A DNA stretch of 64,000 bases from Variovorax paradoxus (GTDB lineage Bacteria > Pseudomonadota > Gammaproteobacteria > Burkholderiales > Burkholderiaceae_C): assembly GCF_022009635.1 (NCBI RefSeq), contig NZ_CP091716.1:4857501-4921500 (forward strand). The letters run 5' to 3'. This document shows, piece by piece, positions 46,065 to 53,583 of the stretch. The notes below the pieces were generated by a model. It was not told the origin of the DNA, made no database searches, and saw nothing but the letters and a program-made list of their open reading frames with translations. Position 1 is the stretch's first letter; every line of letters starts with the position of its first letter. The position numbers and the translations under genes are program-made.

Positions 46065-47816
46065 TCAGCCCTTTGCCCGGCAGGACGCGAGGGCGTCCAG
46101 TGCCGGCTTGTAGGTCGGCGTGGTCACGTCCATCACGCCGAGCACCGTGTGATAGAGGTTGTCGTGCGTGAGCGGCGCGTCCAGCCCCGCTTCCATGCAC
46201 GAACGCGAGAGCTTGCGCCGCTCGCTCATGCCGTCGCTGAACCAGGTAACCATGGGCACGTGCTTCTGCGCGTCGGGTGCGAAGCTGTAGGGCACGCCGT
46301 GCAGGAACAGGCCGTATTCGCCGAGCGACTCGCCGTGGTCGCTCACGTAAAGCAGCGCCGGGTCGTACTGCTTCGTCTGCCCTTTGAGCCAGTCGATGGT
46401 CTCGCCCAGGAAGCGGTCGGTCTGCAGGATCGAGTTGTCGTAGACGTTCATCAGCTCGGCATGGCCGCACTCCGCCAATGCGTTGGTTTTGCACTCGGGC
46501 ACGAAGCGCTTCACGTCGGGCGCGGAACGCTTGTAGTAGGCCGGGCCGTGGCTGCCCATCTGGTGCATGACCAGCACGATGCCCTTGGCGCGGCGCTCGG
46601 CCGGCAGCGCGGCAATGCGCTCGTCCAGGCCCTTGAGCATCACGTCGTCGAGGCATTCGTCGCCGTCGCACAGCGCCTTCTTGGTGGCCGCGTCGAGCCC
46701 GGCGAACGCGGATGCGTTCGGAATGCGCTCGCAAACGCCCTTGCAGCCGGCCTGGTTGTCGAGCCAGAACACGGCAAGGCCGGCCGCCTGCAACACGTCG
46801 ACCAGGGTCTCGTAGTCGTCCTTGCGCGATTCGTAGCCCTGCTTGCCCAGCGGCGAGAACATGCACGGCACCGAGGCCAGCGTGTTGGTGCCGCAGGAGC
46901 GCACCTCGCGGTAGCTCAGCACGCCGCGCTTGGCGAGCTCGGGGTTGGTGTCGCGGGCGTAGCCGTTGAGCGAGAAGTGATCGGCCCGCGCGGTCTCGCC
47001 CACCACCACCACGAACAGCGGCGGCTTGGTCTGCGCGGCGTAGCTCGTGCCCAGCGCCGTGCCGGCGGTGATCGAGATCAGCTTGCCGCTGTGCTTGAAC
47101 AAGGGCTTGATGACCAGCGCGCCGGCCGAATAGAGGCTGGCGATCGGATTCATCATGTAGCGCAGGTGCACGTTGTTGCGCATCAGCGGCGCCAGCTCGC
47201 GGTTCATGGACACCACCGCGCCCAGCGCCAGGATCACCGACAGCAGCAGCAACGCGACGTTGCGCCAGAGCTTCGACAGAAAACGCATCGGCGGGATGCG
47301 AACGCGCCAGAGCAGATAAGCCGCGGGCAGCGTGACCACCAGCACGTTGAAGGCCATGCGCCAGCTCATCAGGTCGCGTGCCTCGTTGGGGTCGGTCTGC
47401 ATCGCGTTGGCGACCATGGTCGGGTCCATGACCACGCGGTACGCGAGCATGTAGTGCTGGACCACCGCGGCCAGCACGACCACCACGAGCCACAGCGGCT
47501 TCATCCAGCGCGACCAGGCGGTGAACGACAGGATCGCCAGCGAGCCGCAGAAAGTGAGCAGGCTCATGACCGCGATGGTCGGCATGTAGGTGCTGGGCGC
47601 ACCGCCGATGCGGGCCAGCTCGCTCCAGAGCGGCCAGTTGGTGGTCAGTACGAGATAAAGGCTGAGCCAGACGACGACCGCGCCAGCGGAACGTGGGCGG
47701 CCGAGCCAATGGTTGAAACGTGTCCAGGGCGCTGCCGGCGATGCGGCGGCGAGTGGGTCGGGTTCGGGGAAGCTACCTTGCGGTGCAGATGCCGGGTCGA
47801 TACGCAAAACAGACAT
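46065..47816 (-). CDS. eptA: lipid A phosphoethanolamine transferase
   Basis: 583 residues. Five membrane helices in the first 210 residues (AGAVVVWLSLYLVLTTNWPL; YMPTIAVMSLLTFCGSLAIL; LWLVVVVLAAVVQHYMLAYR and two more), then a periplasmic sulfatase-like domain: VVVVGETARADHFSLNGY, RSCGTNTLASVPCMFSPLG with the Thr nucleophile near 308, and YVSDHGESLGEYGLF with metal ligands. It transfers phosphoethanolamine from phosphatidylethanolamine to lipid A, which lowers negative charge and is linked to polymyxin resistance. Followed by two PAP2 genes and a two-component system that are likely its partners. Confidence 0.93.
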   Translation of the reverse strand: MSVLRIDPASAPQGSFPEPDPLAAASPAAPWTRFNHWLGRPRSAGAVVVWLSLYLVLTTNWPLWSELARIGGAPSTYMPTIAVMSLLTFCGSLAILSFTAWSRWMKPLWLVVVVLAAVVQHYMLAYRVVMDPTMVANAMQTDPNEARDLMSWRMAFNVLVVTLPAAYLLWRVRIPPMRFLSKLWRNVALLLLSVILALGAVVSMNRELAPLMRNNVHLRYMMNPIASLYSAGALVIKPLFKHSGKLISITAGTALGTSYAAQTKPPLFVVVVGETARADHFSLNGYARDTNPELAKRGVLSYREVRSCGTNTLASVPCMFSPLGKQGYESRKDDYETLVDVLQAAGLAVFWLDNQAGCKGVCERIPNASAFAGLDAATKKALCDGDECLDDVMLKGLDERIAALPAERRAKGIVLVMHQMGSHGPAYYKRSAPDVKRFVPECKTNALAECGHAELMNVYDNSILQTDRFLGETIDWLKGQTKQYDPALLYVSDHGESLGEYGLFLHGVPYSFAPDAQKHVPMVTWFSDGMSERRKLSRSCMEAGLDAPLTHDNLYHTVLGVMDVTTPTYKPALDALASCRAKG

Positions 47817-47837
47817 CCAACTAATGTAGGAAGGGGG

Positions 47838-47854
47838 GCTGAAGATAGCCTGAA
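47838..47854. promoter_or_regulatory. GCTGAA-N5-CCTGAA direct repeat upstream of eptA
   Basis: On the plus strand GCTGAA (47838-47843) and CCTGAA (47849-47854), an 11-base period typical of OmpR/PmrA-type response-regulator boxes. It lies 22-38 bases before the eptA ATG; a -10-like TACATT (minus strand) follows ten bases after it, which would give a very short leader. The same half-site recurs before the response-regulator gene. Confidence 0.45.
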
Positions 47855-47873
47855 TCCCCCATTCATGTCATGT

Positions 47874-48455
47874 TCAGGCTCGCCTTGCGCGTGACCGCAG
47901 CCTTGTCATCATGGCCTGCACTGGGGCAGGCGAAATACGGATGCGCGGAATCAGGCGAAGGCCACGCTCCACCAAGATAGAGACCAGAGCTCCGAGCATC
48001 GCCGCCGCCACCACGTCGGACGGAAAGTGCAGCCCCAGGTACAGGCGGCTCCAGGCCACCGTGGCCGCCACCGCCAGCGCGGCCAGCATCGGCCAGCGCC
48101 TCGGCAGGCACCAGAGCGAGAACGCGGCGGTGAAGGTGCCCGCCGCATGCATGCTCGGGAAACCGGGTCGAACGCCCTGCGGCACCCACTGGATGCCCAG
48201 GCCGTAGAAAGCGGGCCGGGGCATCGGAAACAGCCCGCGGAACACGTGCACGATCAGCCAGACGGCCAGCAGGCTGACCATCGCGGTGAAGAAGGCGTGG
48301 CGCCAGCGCCGGTCGAGCAGCGCGCCGATGGCCAGCGCCAGCGCCAGCAGGGCCGGCAGGAAATCGGAGGCGAAGCTGGCGAAAGGAAGGCTCCATGCAG
48401 GCACCGAAGGGCCCGCATTGACCAGCTCGAACAGGGCGGCGTCAATACCCTGCAT
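47874..48455 (-). CDS. PAP2 family membrane phosphatase
   Basis: 193 residues, five or six membrane segments. PAP2 motifs: the first part around LFPMPRPAFYGLG (RP), the second RPGFPSMHAAGTFTAAF (SxH; Ser-Met-His) and the third WSRLYLGLHFPSDVVAA (R, H, D). Undecaprenyl-pyrophosphate or lipid A 1-phosphate could be the substrate. Start ATG 48455 (MQGIDAALFELVNAG); overlaps the end of the upstream PAP2 gene by 14 bases, so co-translated. Its stop is 57 bases from eptA, on the same strand. Confidence 0.9.
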   Translation of the reverse strand: MQGIDAALFELVNAGPSVPAWSLPFASFASDFLPALLALALAIGALLDRRWRHAFFTAMVSLLAVWLIVHVFRGLFPMPRPAFYGLGIQWVPQGVRPGFPSMHAAGTFTAAFSLWCLPRRWPMLAALAVAATVAWSRLYLGLHFPSDVVAAAMLGALVSILVERGLRLIPRIRISPAPVQAMMTRLRSRARRA

Positions 48456-49146
48456 GGACGGGTACTGCCGGTTCGAGAACTTTCGGATTGAAGCGTCCGA
48501 ACACCACTTCGATGGCAAAACCCACCGTCCAGCAGATCCAGGCAGTCCAGAGGGTATGGCTCATGTAGTGCGCGCCGCGCACCTGCTGCGACAGCCCCAG
48601 CGCCAACCCGGCCACCACCGCCACCGCCAGCCAGATGCCCGCCGCCCGGGCCGAGACCCGGCGCAGCACGAAGTAGCCACCCATGTAGGCGAACGCCGCG
48701 GAGGCATGGCCGGCCGGGAAGCACCCGCCCGGGCCGCCGTCGGACACGTCCCAGGTCCAATGCGACACGTAGCGCGCCACGCCGCCGAACTCCTTCAGGT
48801 CCCAGGGGCAGCTGGTGTCGCTGGCGTGCTTGATGAGGCTGACGGCGACCACCGCGGCCAGCGTGGCCAGCGCCAGTTGCACCCGGTCGCCGGTGCCCAG
48901 GCGCCGAAGCACGCCGACCGGCCAGCGGATGGCAATGAACAGCGCGGTAAGGAGCGCCCAGCTGAGGTCGCGGGCGCCGTTATGCATGACGTGAACCAGA
49001 AAGGGGTTTTCCCGCCATACGAAACCGAACGGGGAGCCGGAAAGGCGCGCCAGCGCCAAGTCCCAGCCGGTTGCGTCCCACGCCAGCACGGCGGCCAGCG
49101 CAAAAAGGGTCAGCAACCCCAGGCGAAAATTCGAAGCACGCGTCAT
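48442..49146 (-). CDS. PAP2 family membrane phosphatase, LpxE/LpxF-like
   Basis: 234 residues with about six membrane helices. Motifs: LIKHASDTSCPWDLKEFGG (K and CP in place of the usual RP), GPGGCFPAGHASAAFAYMGG (PAGH) and QQVRGAHYMSHTLWTAW (R, H). The CPWDL form is that of PAP2 proteins found next to eptA. Start ATG 49146; an upstream TTG in frame (49158) is less likely. Divergent from the response-regulator gene across 142 bases. Confidence 0.88.
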   Translation of the reverse strand: MTRASNFRLGLLTLFALAAVLAWDATGWDLALARLSGSPFGFVWRENPFLVHVMHNGARDLSWALLTALFIAIRWPVGVLRRLGTGDRVQLALATLAAVVAVSLIKHASDTSCPWDLKEFGGVARYVSHWTWDVSDGGPGGCFPAGHASAAFAYMGGYFVLRRVSARAAGIWLAVAVVAGLALGLSQQVRGAHYMSHTLWTAWICWTVGFAIEVVFGRFNPKVLEPAVPVHAGY

Positions 49147-49202
49147 GAACGAAGGCAAGACCGAAAAACAGCCGCGAGCCTACGTTTGCGGAATGAACCC
49201 AG

Positions 49203-49229
49203 CCTGAAGACACCTGAACAGAGTCTGAC
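49203..49229. promoter_or_regulatory. three CTGA half-sites between PAP2 and response-regulator genes
   Basis: CCTGAA at 49203-49208 and 49213-49218 and TCTGAC at 49224-49229, with 10- and 11-base periods on the plus strand. The half-site matches that upstream of eptA. The second lies 17 bases before TATGGC (49236-49241), a possible -10 for the regulator gene. Likely binding site of the response regulator itself. Confidence 0.45.
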
Positions 49230-49288
49230 TGGCGGTATGGCCGGAATTCGACGGCGCTAGACTTCTTTTTTTGTTGAAAGGACATGGC

Positions 49289-49963
49289 GTGCGCATATTG
49301 CTGGTCGAAGATGACACCTCGCTGGCAGATGCCGTCTGCAGCTACCTGATCGCCAAGGCTTTCGTGGTCGACGTGGCGCCCAGCCTTGCCGACGCACGCG
49401 GCGCGCTGCTCTCGGTCCAGTACGCGGCGGTGTTGCTCGACCTGCACCTGGGCGACGGCGACGGGCTCTCGCTGCTGCCGCAGGTGCGCGCCCTGCCCGA
49501 GCGGCCCATCGTCATCGTGCTGACCGCGCGCGACCAGGTCACCGACCGCATCCGCGGGCTGGACGCCGGCGCCGACGACTACCTCATCAAGCCCTACGAC
49601 CCGGCCGAACTGCTGGCCCGCCTGCGCGCCGTCGAGCGGCGGCGCAGCGCCAGCAGCTCGCCGGTGCTGCAGCTGGGCACGCTGGAGATCGACCTGGCGC
49701 ACGACATGGTCCGCAAGAACGGCGCGCCCATCACGCTGACCCAGAAGGAATGGGCGCTGCTTCGCGTGATGGCGACCCGGCCCGAGCGCATCCACACGCG
49801 CGAGAACCTGGCCGACGCGCTCTACGGCTTCGGCGACGAGGCCGACAGCAACACGCTCGAAGTCTTCATCAGCCGCCTGCGCCGCAAGCTCGGGCGCAGC
49901 CACATCCAGACACTGCGCGGCCTCGGCTACCGCCTGTCGTTCTCCGCGGACGACGACGAATGA
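49289..49963 (+). CDS. OmpR/PhoB-type response regulator, PmrA/QseB-like
   Basis: 224 residues. Receiver domain 1-115 with acidic pair Glu7/Asp8-Asp9, phosphoacceptor Asp51 (VLLDLHLGDGDG), Thr79 region (VLTARDQ) and Lys101 (LIKPYDP); winged-helix DNA-binding domain about 130-222 (ITLTQKEWALLRVMATRPER; SNTLEVFISRLRRKLG). I choose GTG 49289 (VRILLVEDD) because AAAGGA lies upstream; an ATG at 49284 is out of frame. Its stop overlaps the sensor-kinase ATG. Confidence 0.92.
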   Translation: MRILLVEDDTSLADAVCSYLIAKAFVVDVAPSLADARGALLSVQYAAVLLDLHLGDGDGLSLLPQVRALPERPIVIVLTARDQVTDRIRGLDAGADDYLIKPYDPAELLARLRAVERRRSASSSPVLQLGTLEIDLAHDMVRKNGAPITLTQKEWALLRVMATRPERIHTRENLADALYGFGDEADSNTLEVFISRLRRKLGRSHIQTLRGLGYRLSFSADDDE

Positions 49964-51315
49964 AGTTCGGCAGCAAGCCCGGCGAAGGCCGCGACTCCCT
50001 GGCCGGGCGGCTCACGCGGACGCTGATCGTCTGGGTCGGCGGCGTGTGGCTGATGTGCGTGCTCGCGGTGGTCTGGTACGTGGACCGCGAGATCAACCAC
50101 AACTTCGACAACGAACTGGTCGAGGTGTCCCACCGCATGTTCGACATGGCGGTGCAGGAACTAGACAAACTCCAGCACACGAGCGGCACCGCCCCCACGG
50201 AGCCGCTGATCGCGCCCAAGCAGCTGTTCTCCGAAGACGCGGTGATGTACCAGGTGGTCGACACCCACGAGCATGTGCTGCTGCGCTCGGCCGAAACCCC
50301 CGCCGGCACCTTCGACGTGCCGCTGGCCGCCGGCTTCGCCAACAACCAGACCTGGCGCATCTACACCGTGCGGCACCCCACGCTGGGGCTGTACTTCCAG
50401 GTGGCCGACCCGCTCGACGAGCGGCGCCGCGCGCTGAACCGCACGCTGTTCGGCCTGATCATCCCGCTGGGCGCGGTGCTGCCGCTGCTTGCGCTGGTGC
50501 TGCGCAACGTGGCGCGCGCCGAACTGCGCGTGCTGCAGCAACTGGCCGGAGAAATCGCCAAGCGCAACGGCGCCGACCTGCGGCCCATCACCCTGCCCGG
50601 CCTGCCGCAGGAGCTGCGCTCGGTCGGCGACCACGTCAACCGGCTGCTGGAGCGGCTGTCGCAGTCGCTCGACGTGGAGCGCGCGCTCGCGGCCAATGCC
50701 GCGCACGAGCTGCGTACCCCGCTGGCCGCCGCGCGGCTGCGCCTGCAAACCGCGCTGGAGCACGACCTGCGGCGCAACGACGTGCAGGCCGCGCTCGACG
50801 CGCTTCAGATGCTGAGCCATCGCGCCGAGAAGCTGCTGCAGCTGTCGCGCGCCGAATCCGGGGCCTCGCTGGCGCGCGCGCGGGTCGACCTGGTGCAGCT
50901 CGTGGGCACCGTGGCACAGGAGATGTGGCAAGACCCGCAGGTCAACGAGCGCCTGGTGCTCAAGGTGCCCGACAGCGCCGCGCCGGTGGCGCTGGGCGAT
51001 GTCGACGCGCTGGCCATCGCGCTGCGCAACCTGGTGGAAAACGCCCTGCGCTACGGCGGCGAACGCGTGACCGTCGAAGTGATGGCGCCCTGCACGCTGG
51101 TGGTGCGCGACTTCGGCGCCGGCGTCGGTGCCGAGCAACTGCAGACGCTGCGGCAGCGCCACGTGCGGCACGCCTCCGACCGCGCGGGCTACGGGCTGGG
51201 CCTGTCGATCGTCGGGACCATCGTCGAGAAGCACAACGCGCGGCTCGAACTGGCGTCGCCGCCGCCCGGCGCGGCGCACGGCTTCGAGGCCCGCATCGTG
51301 CTGCAGCCGGCCTGA
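49960..51315 (+). CDS. sensor histidine kinase, PmrB/QseC/TctE-like
   Basis: 451 residues. Two membrane helices (about 22-45 and 160-185) around a 110-residue periplasmic sensor; HAMP-like linker; dimerisation domain with AANAAHELRTPLAAARLRL (His near 248); ATPase domain with NLVENALRYGG (N box), VVRDFGAGVGAE and GYGLGLSIVGTIVEKH (G boxes). The periplasmic part contains ELVE (ExxE), a motif that binds iron in PmrB, though it is short and may be chance. Overlaps the regulator by ATGA. Next to lipid A modification genes, so cation or antimicrobial-peptide sensing is inferred. Confidence 0.92.
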   Translation: MKFGSKPGEGRDSLAGRLTRTLIVWVGGVWLMCVLAVVWYVDREINHNFDNELVEVSHRMFDMAVQELDKLQHTSGTAPTEPLIAPKQLFSEDAVMYQVVDTHEHVLLRSAETPAGTFDVPLAAGFANNQTWRIYTVRHPTLGLYFQVADPLDERRRALNRTLFGLIIPLGAVLPLLALVLRNVARAELRVLQQLAGEIAKRNGADLRPITLPGLPQELRSVGDHVNRLLERLSQSLDVERALAANAAHELRTPLAAARLRLQTALEHDLRRNDVQAALDALQMLSHRAEKLLQLSRAESGASLARARVDLVQLVGTVAQEMWQDPQVNERLVLKVPDSAAPVALGDVDALAIALRNLVENALRYGGERVTVEVMAPCTLVVRDFGAGVGAEQLQTLRQRHVRHASDRAGYGLGLSIVGTIVEKHNARLELASPPPGAAHGFEARIVLQPA

Positions 51316-51329
51316 GCTTCAGCGCCCGG

Positions 51330-51752
51330 CTACTCGCTCACCAGCGTGCGCAGCCAGTCGGGCAGCGCCAGCGCCTTCTGCTTCGGAAAGTCGACCCAGA
51401 TGGTGGTCGCGCCGCCGGCCGCGCAGATCTCGTCGGGCGCTTCCTCGCGGGCCATGGTGCCCCAGCTCTCGAAGGTGGTGCGGCCGGGGTCGCTCACGTA
51501 CATCTTCAGCAGCACCTTGCCGGGGTATTCGATCTGCCGGTAGAAATTGCAGAAGGCGTTGACGATCACCATGCCTTCGCCGCTCGGCTCGGGCTCGAAG
51601 CCGATGGAATGCATCCAGTCGATGCGCGCGGTCTCGAGGTAGCGGAAGTAGGTGCCGTTGTTCAGGTGGCCCATGGCGTCCATGTCTCCCCAGCGGATGG
51701 GGATCAGGGTTTCGTACACGAGCTTCTTCTTTTCGGGGATTTCGATTCTCAT
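51330..51752 (-). CDS. acyl-CoA thioesterase, 4HBT (hotdog) family
   Basis: 140 residues, one hotdog fold. IRWGDMDAMGHLNNGTYFRY is the 4HBT signature with the catalytic Asp at about 25; YPGKVLLKMYVSDPG and FESWGTMAREEAPDE follow. It hydrolyses acyl-CoA to the free acid; chain preference unknown. Overlaps the EamA transporter stop (ATGA), same operon. Confidence 0.9.
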   Translation of the reverse strand: MRIEIPEKKKLVYETLIPIRWGDMDAMGHLNNGTYFRYLETARIDWMHSIGFEPEPSGEGMVIVNAFCNFYRQIEYPGKVLLKMYVSDPGRTTFESWGTMAREEAPDEICAAGGATTIWVDFPKQKALALPDWLRTLVSE

Positions 51753-52648
51753 CGGTGTGCCTTGATGGATGCGAGGATGCCCAGCACGAACAGCAGTGCC
51801 GCGGCCCACTCGGTGGCCTGCGGCCAGCGGCCGTCCCAGACGAAGGAATAGAACAGCGCGAACAGCGTCTCGCTCACGATCAGCTGGCCGCACAGGCTCG
51901 CGGAGAGCCGCTGGCTCGCGATGTTCCAGAGAATGGTGGCCAGCCACGAAGAGCCGAAGCCGCTGGCGAGCGCGATCCAGACGAAGAGCATGCCGTCGGG
52001 CCGCGCCTGCAGCGTGGCCACGTCGCTGCCCGCGACCACCCACAACAGCAAGGCGCCCAGTCCGGTCGCCACGCCGAGCCAGTTGGCCCAGTCGGTCGCG
52101 TTGAGTTCGGTGTGGCGTTGCAGCCAGGCGGCGTTGAGCAGGCCGTAGACCGTCCAGCTCGCCATTGCGCACAGCGCCAGCGCGATGCCCCAGCCGAAAC
52201 GCGCGCCGCCGGCGTCGCCCGCGCCATGCTGCGCCGACCAAGCGCCCCAGATCATCAGCGCGATGCCCGCGCCCGTGAGCACGAGCCCCGGCAACAGCGC
52301 GCTCAGCCGAAGGCCAGCGGGCCTGCCGAGCAGCATCATCCAGACCGGAATCGTGCCGATGATGAGGCTGGGCACTTCGGTGCCGGCGGCCTCGATGCCG
52401 AACGCCAGCAGCAGGTAGTAGCCGCTGAAGCCCAGCACGCTGAGCCCCAGTGCCGCCACCGCCTGCCGGCCGTTCGGCCAGCGCGCGGCGGCCGGCCGCG
52501 CGAACACCGCGAGCCCCGAGATGGCGCCGAACACCAGGAAGCGCGCGGCGGTGATGTCGACCATGCCGAAGTGCCCCACCATGCGCGGCGCCACGAACAC
52601 CAGCCCCCAGAGCGCACCGGCACCCAGGCCGGCGGCAATGCCGACCAA
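51749..52648 (-). CDS. EamA/DMT family transporter
   Basis: About 299 residues with ten membrane helices in two EamA repeats (GIAAGLGAGALWGLVFVAPR opens the first; WGIALALCAMASWTVYGLLN the second). Inner-membrane metabolite exporter of unknown substrate. No ATG near the family start, so I place it at TTG 52648, 11 bases after the SDR stop; CTG 52663 is the alternative. Middle gene between the SDR and the thioesterase. Confidence 0.82.
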   Translation of the reverse strand: MVGIAAGLGAGALWGLVFVAPRMVGHFGMVDITAARFLVFGAISGLAVFARPAAARWPNGRQAVAALGLSVLGFSGYYLLLAFGIEAAGTEVPSLIIGTIPVWMMLLGRPAGLRLSALLPGLVLTGAGIALMIWGAWSAQHGAGDAGGARFGWGIALALCAMASWTVYGLLNAAWLQRHTELNATDWANWLGVATGLGALLLWVVAGSDVATLQARPDGMLFVWIALASGFGSSWLATILWNIASQRLSASLCGQLIVSETLFALFYSFVWDGRWPQATEWAAALLFVLGILASIKAHR

Positions 52649-52659
52649 GGCCCGCGGGC

Positions 52660-53442
52660 TCAGAGCGCGAACCCGTCGTCGGCCGCGATGACGGCGCCGT
52701 TCACGAAGTGGCTCTGGCCGCTGGCCAGCAGCACGATCAGGCCGTCCAGGTCTTCGGGCTTGCCCACGCGCTTGCGCGGCAGCATGTTGACCAGCTTGGC
52801 GCCGCCCTCGGTGGTCCAGTGCTCCTCGTTGAGCTCGGTCGTGATGTAGCCCGGGCACAGCGCGTTCACGTTGATGCCGAAGCGGCCCCACTCGAGCGCC
52901 ATGGCCTTGGTCATCTGCACCACGGCGATCTTGCTCATGCAGTAAGTGCCGATCTGCGGCATGACCTTCAGCGCCGCCGCAGACGCGATATTGATGATGC
53001 GCCCGCCGATGTAGGTGCCCGGCGCCGTGCCGCGGGCGCGCGCCAGCATGCGCTTGCCGACTTCCTGCGCGACGAAGAAGGAGCCCTTGACGTTGGTGTC
53101 GAAGATGTAGTCGTAGTCGTCGGGTGTCACGTCCTGCAGGCGCTGGGTGGTGCTCACGCCCGAGTTGTTGACCAGGACATCGATGGGACCGACCTCGGTC
53201 TCGGCGCGCGCGACGGCGGCCTTGATGCTGCCGATGTCGGTCACGTCGAGCTCGACCACGTGGGCGTCGCCGCCCTCGCCTTCGATGCGTGCGCGCAGCT
53301 CCTTGAGCTTCTCGACGCGGCGGCTTGCGAGCACCACCGCGGCGCCCGCGCGCGCCAGCGTTTTTGCGAACTGGGCGCCAAGCCCGCTGGAGGCGCCTGT
53401 GACAAAGGCGACGCGGCCCGAGAGATCGATGCTGTATGCCAT
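52660..53442 (-). CDS. SDR family oxidoreductase
   Basis: 260 residues, classical short-chain dehydrogenase. NAD(P) motif TGASSGLG (14-21), NNSG (about 93), Ser-Tyr-Lys triad with YCMSK (Tyr near 167, Lys near 171), and the ending VNGAVIAADDG. A 3-oxoacyl or 3-hydroxyacyl-CoA type substrate is possible because a thioesterase shares its operon. Start ATG 53442 with AGGA upstream. Confidence 0.92.
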   Translation of the reverse strand: MAYSIDLSGRVAFVTGASSGLGAQFAKTLARAGAAVVLASRRVEKLKELRARIEGEGGDAHVVELDVTDIGSIKAAVARAETEVGPIDVLVNNSGVSTTQRLQDVTPDDYDYIFDTNVKGSFFVAQEVGKRMLARARGTAPGTYIGGRIINIASAAALKVMPQIGTYCMSKIAVVQMTKAMALEWGRFGINVNALCPGYITTELNEEHWTTEGGAKLVNMLPRKRVGKPEDLDGLIVLLASGQSHFVNGAVIAADDGFAL

Positions 53443-53583
53443 GAACTGAATCCTGTGGAGTCGCGCAGGCGACGCGAGAGAGCCGCGCCCGCAAGTGACG
53501 CAGGCCGTCCGCGGACGCCGCATAAAATGCCCCGCAACCCGGGATGCCCCGCGCCTCGAAAAATCATTATCGATCCAACCCAG

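Noticed and set aside
47814..47827. Leaderless eptA transcript suggested by TACATT close to the ATG
   Set aside because: The -10 match is poor and no clear -35 exists, so the transcript start cannot be placed; only the direct repeat is reported.
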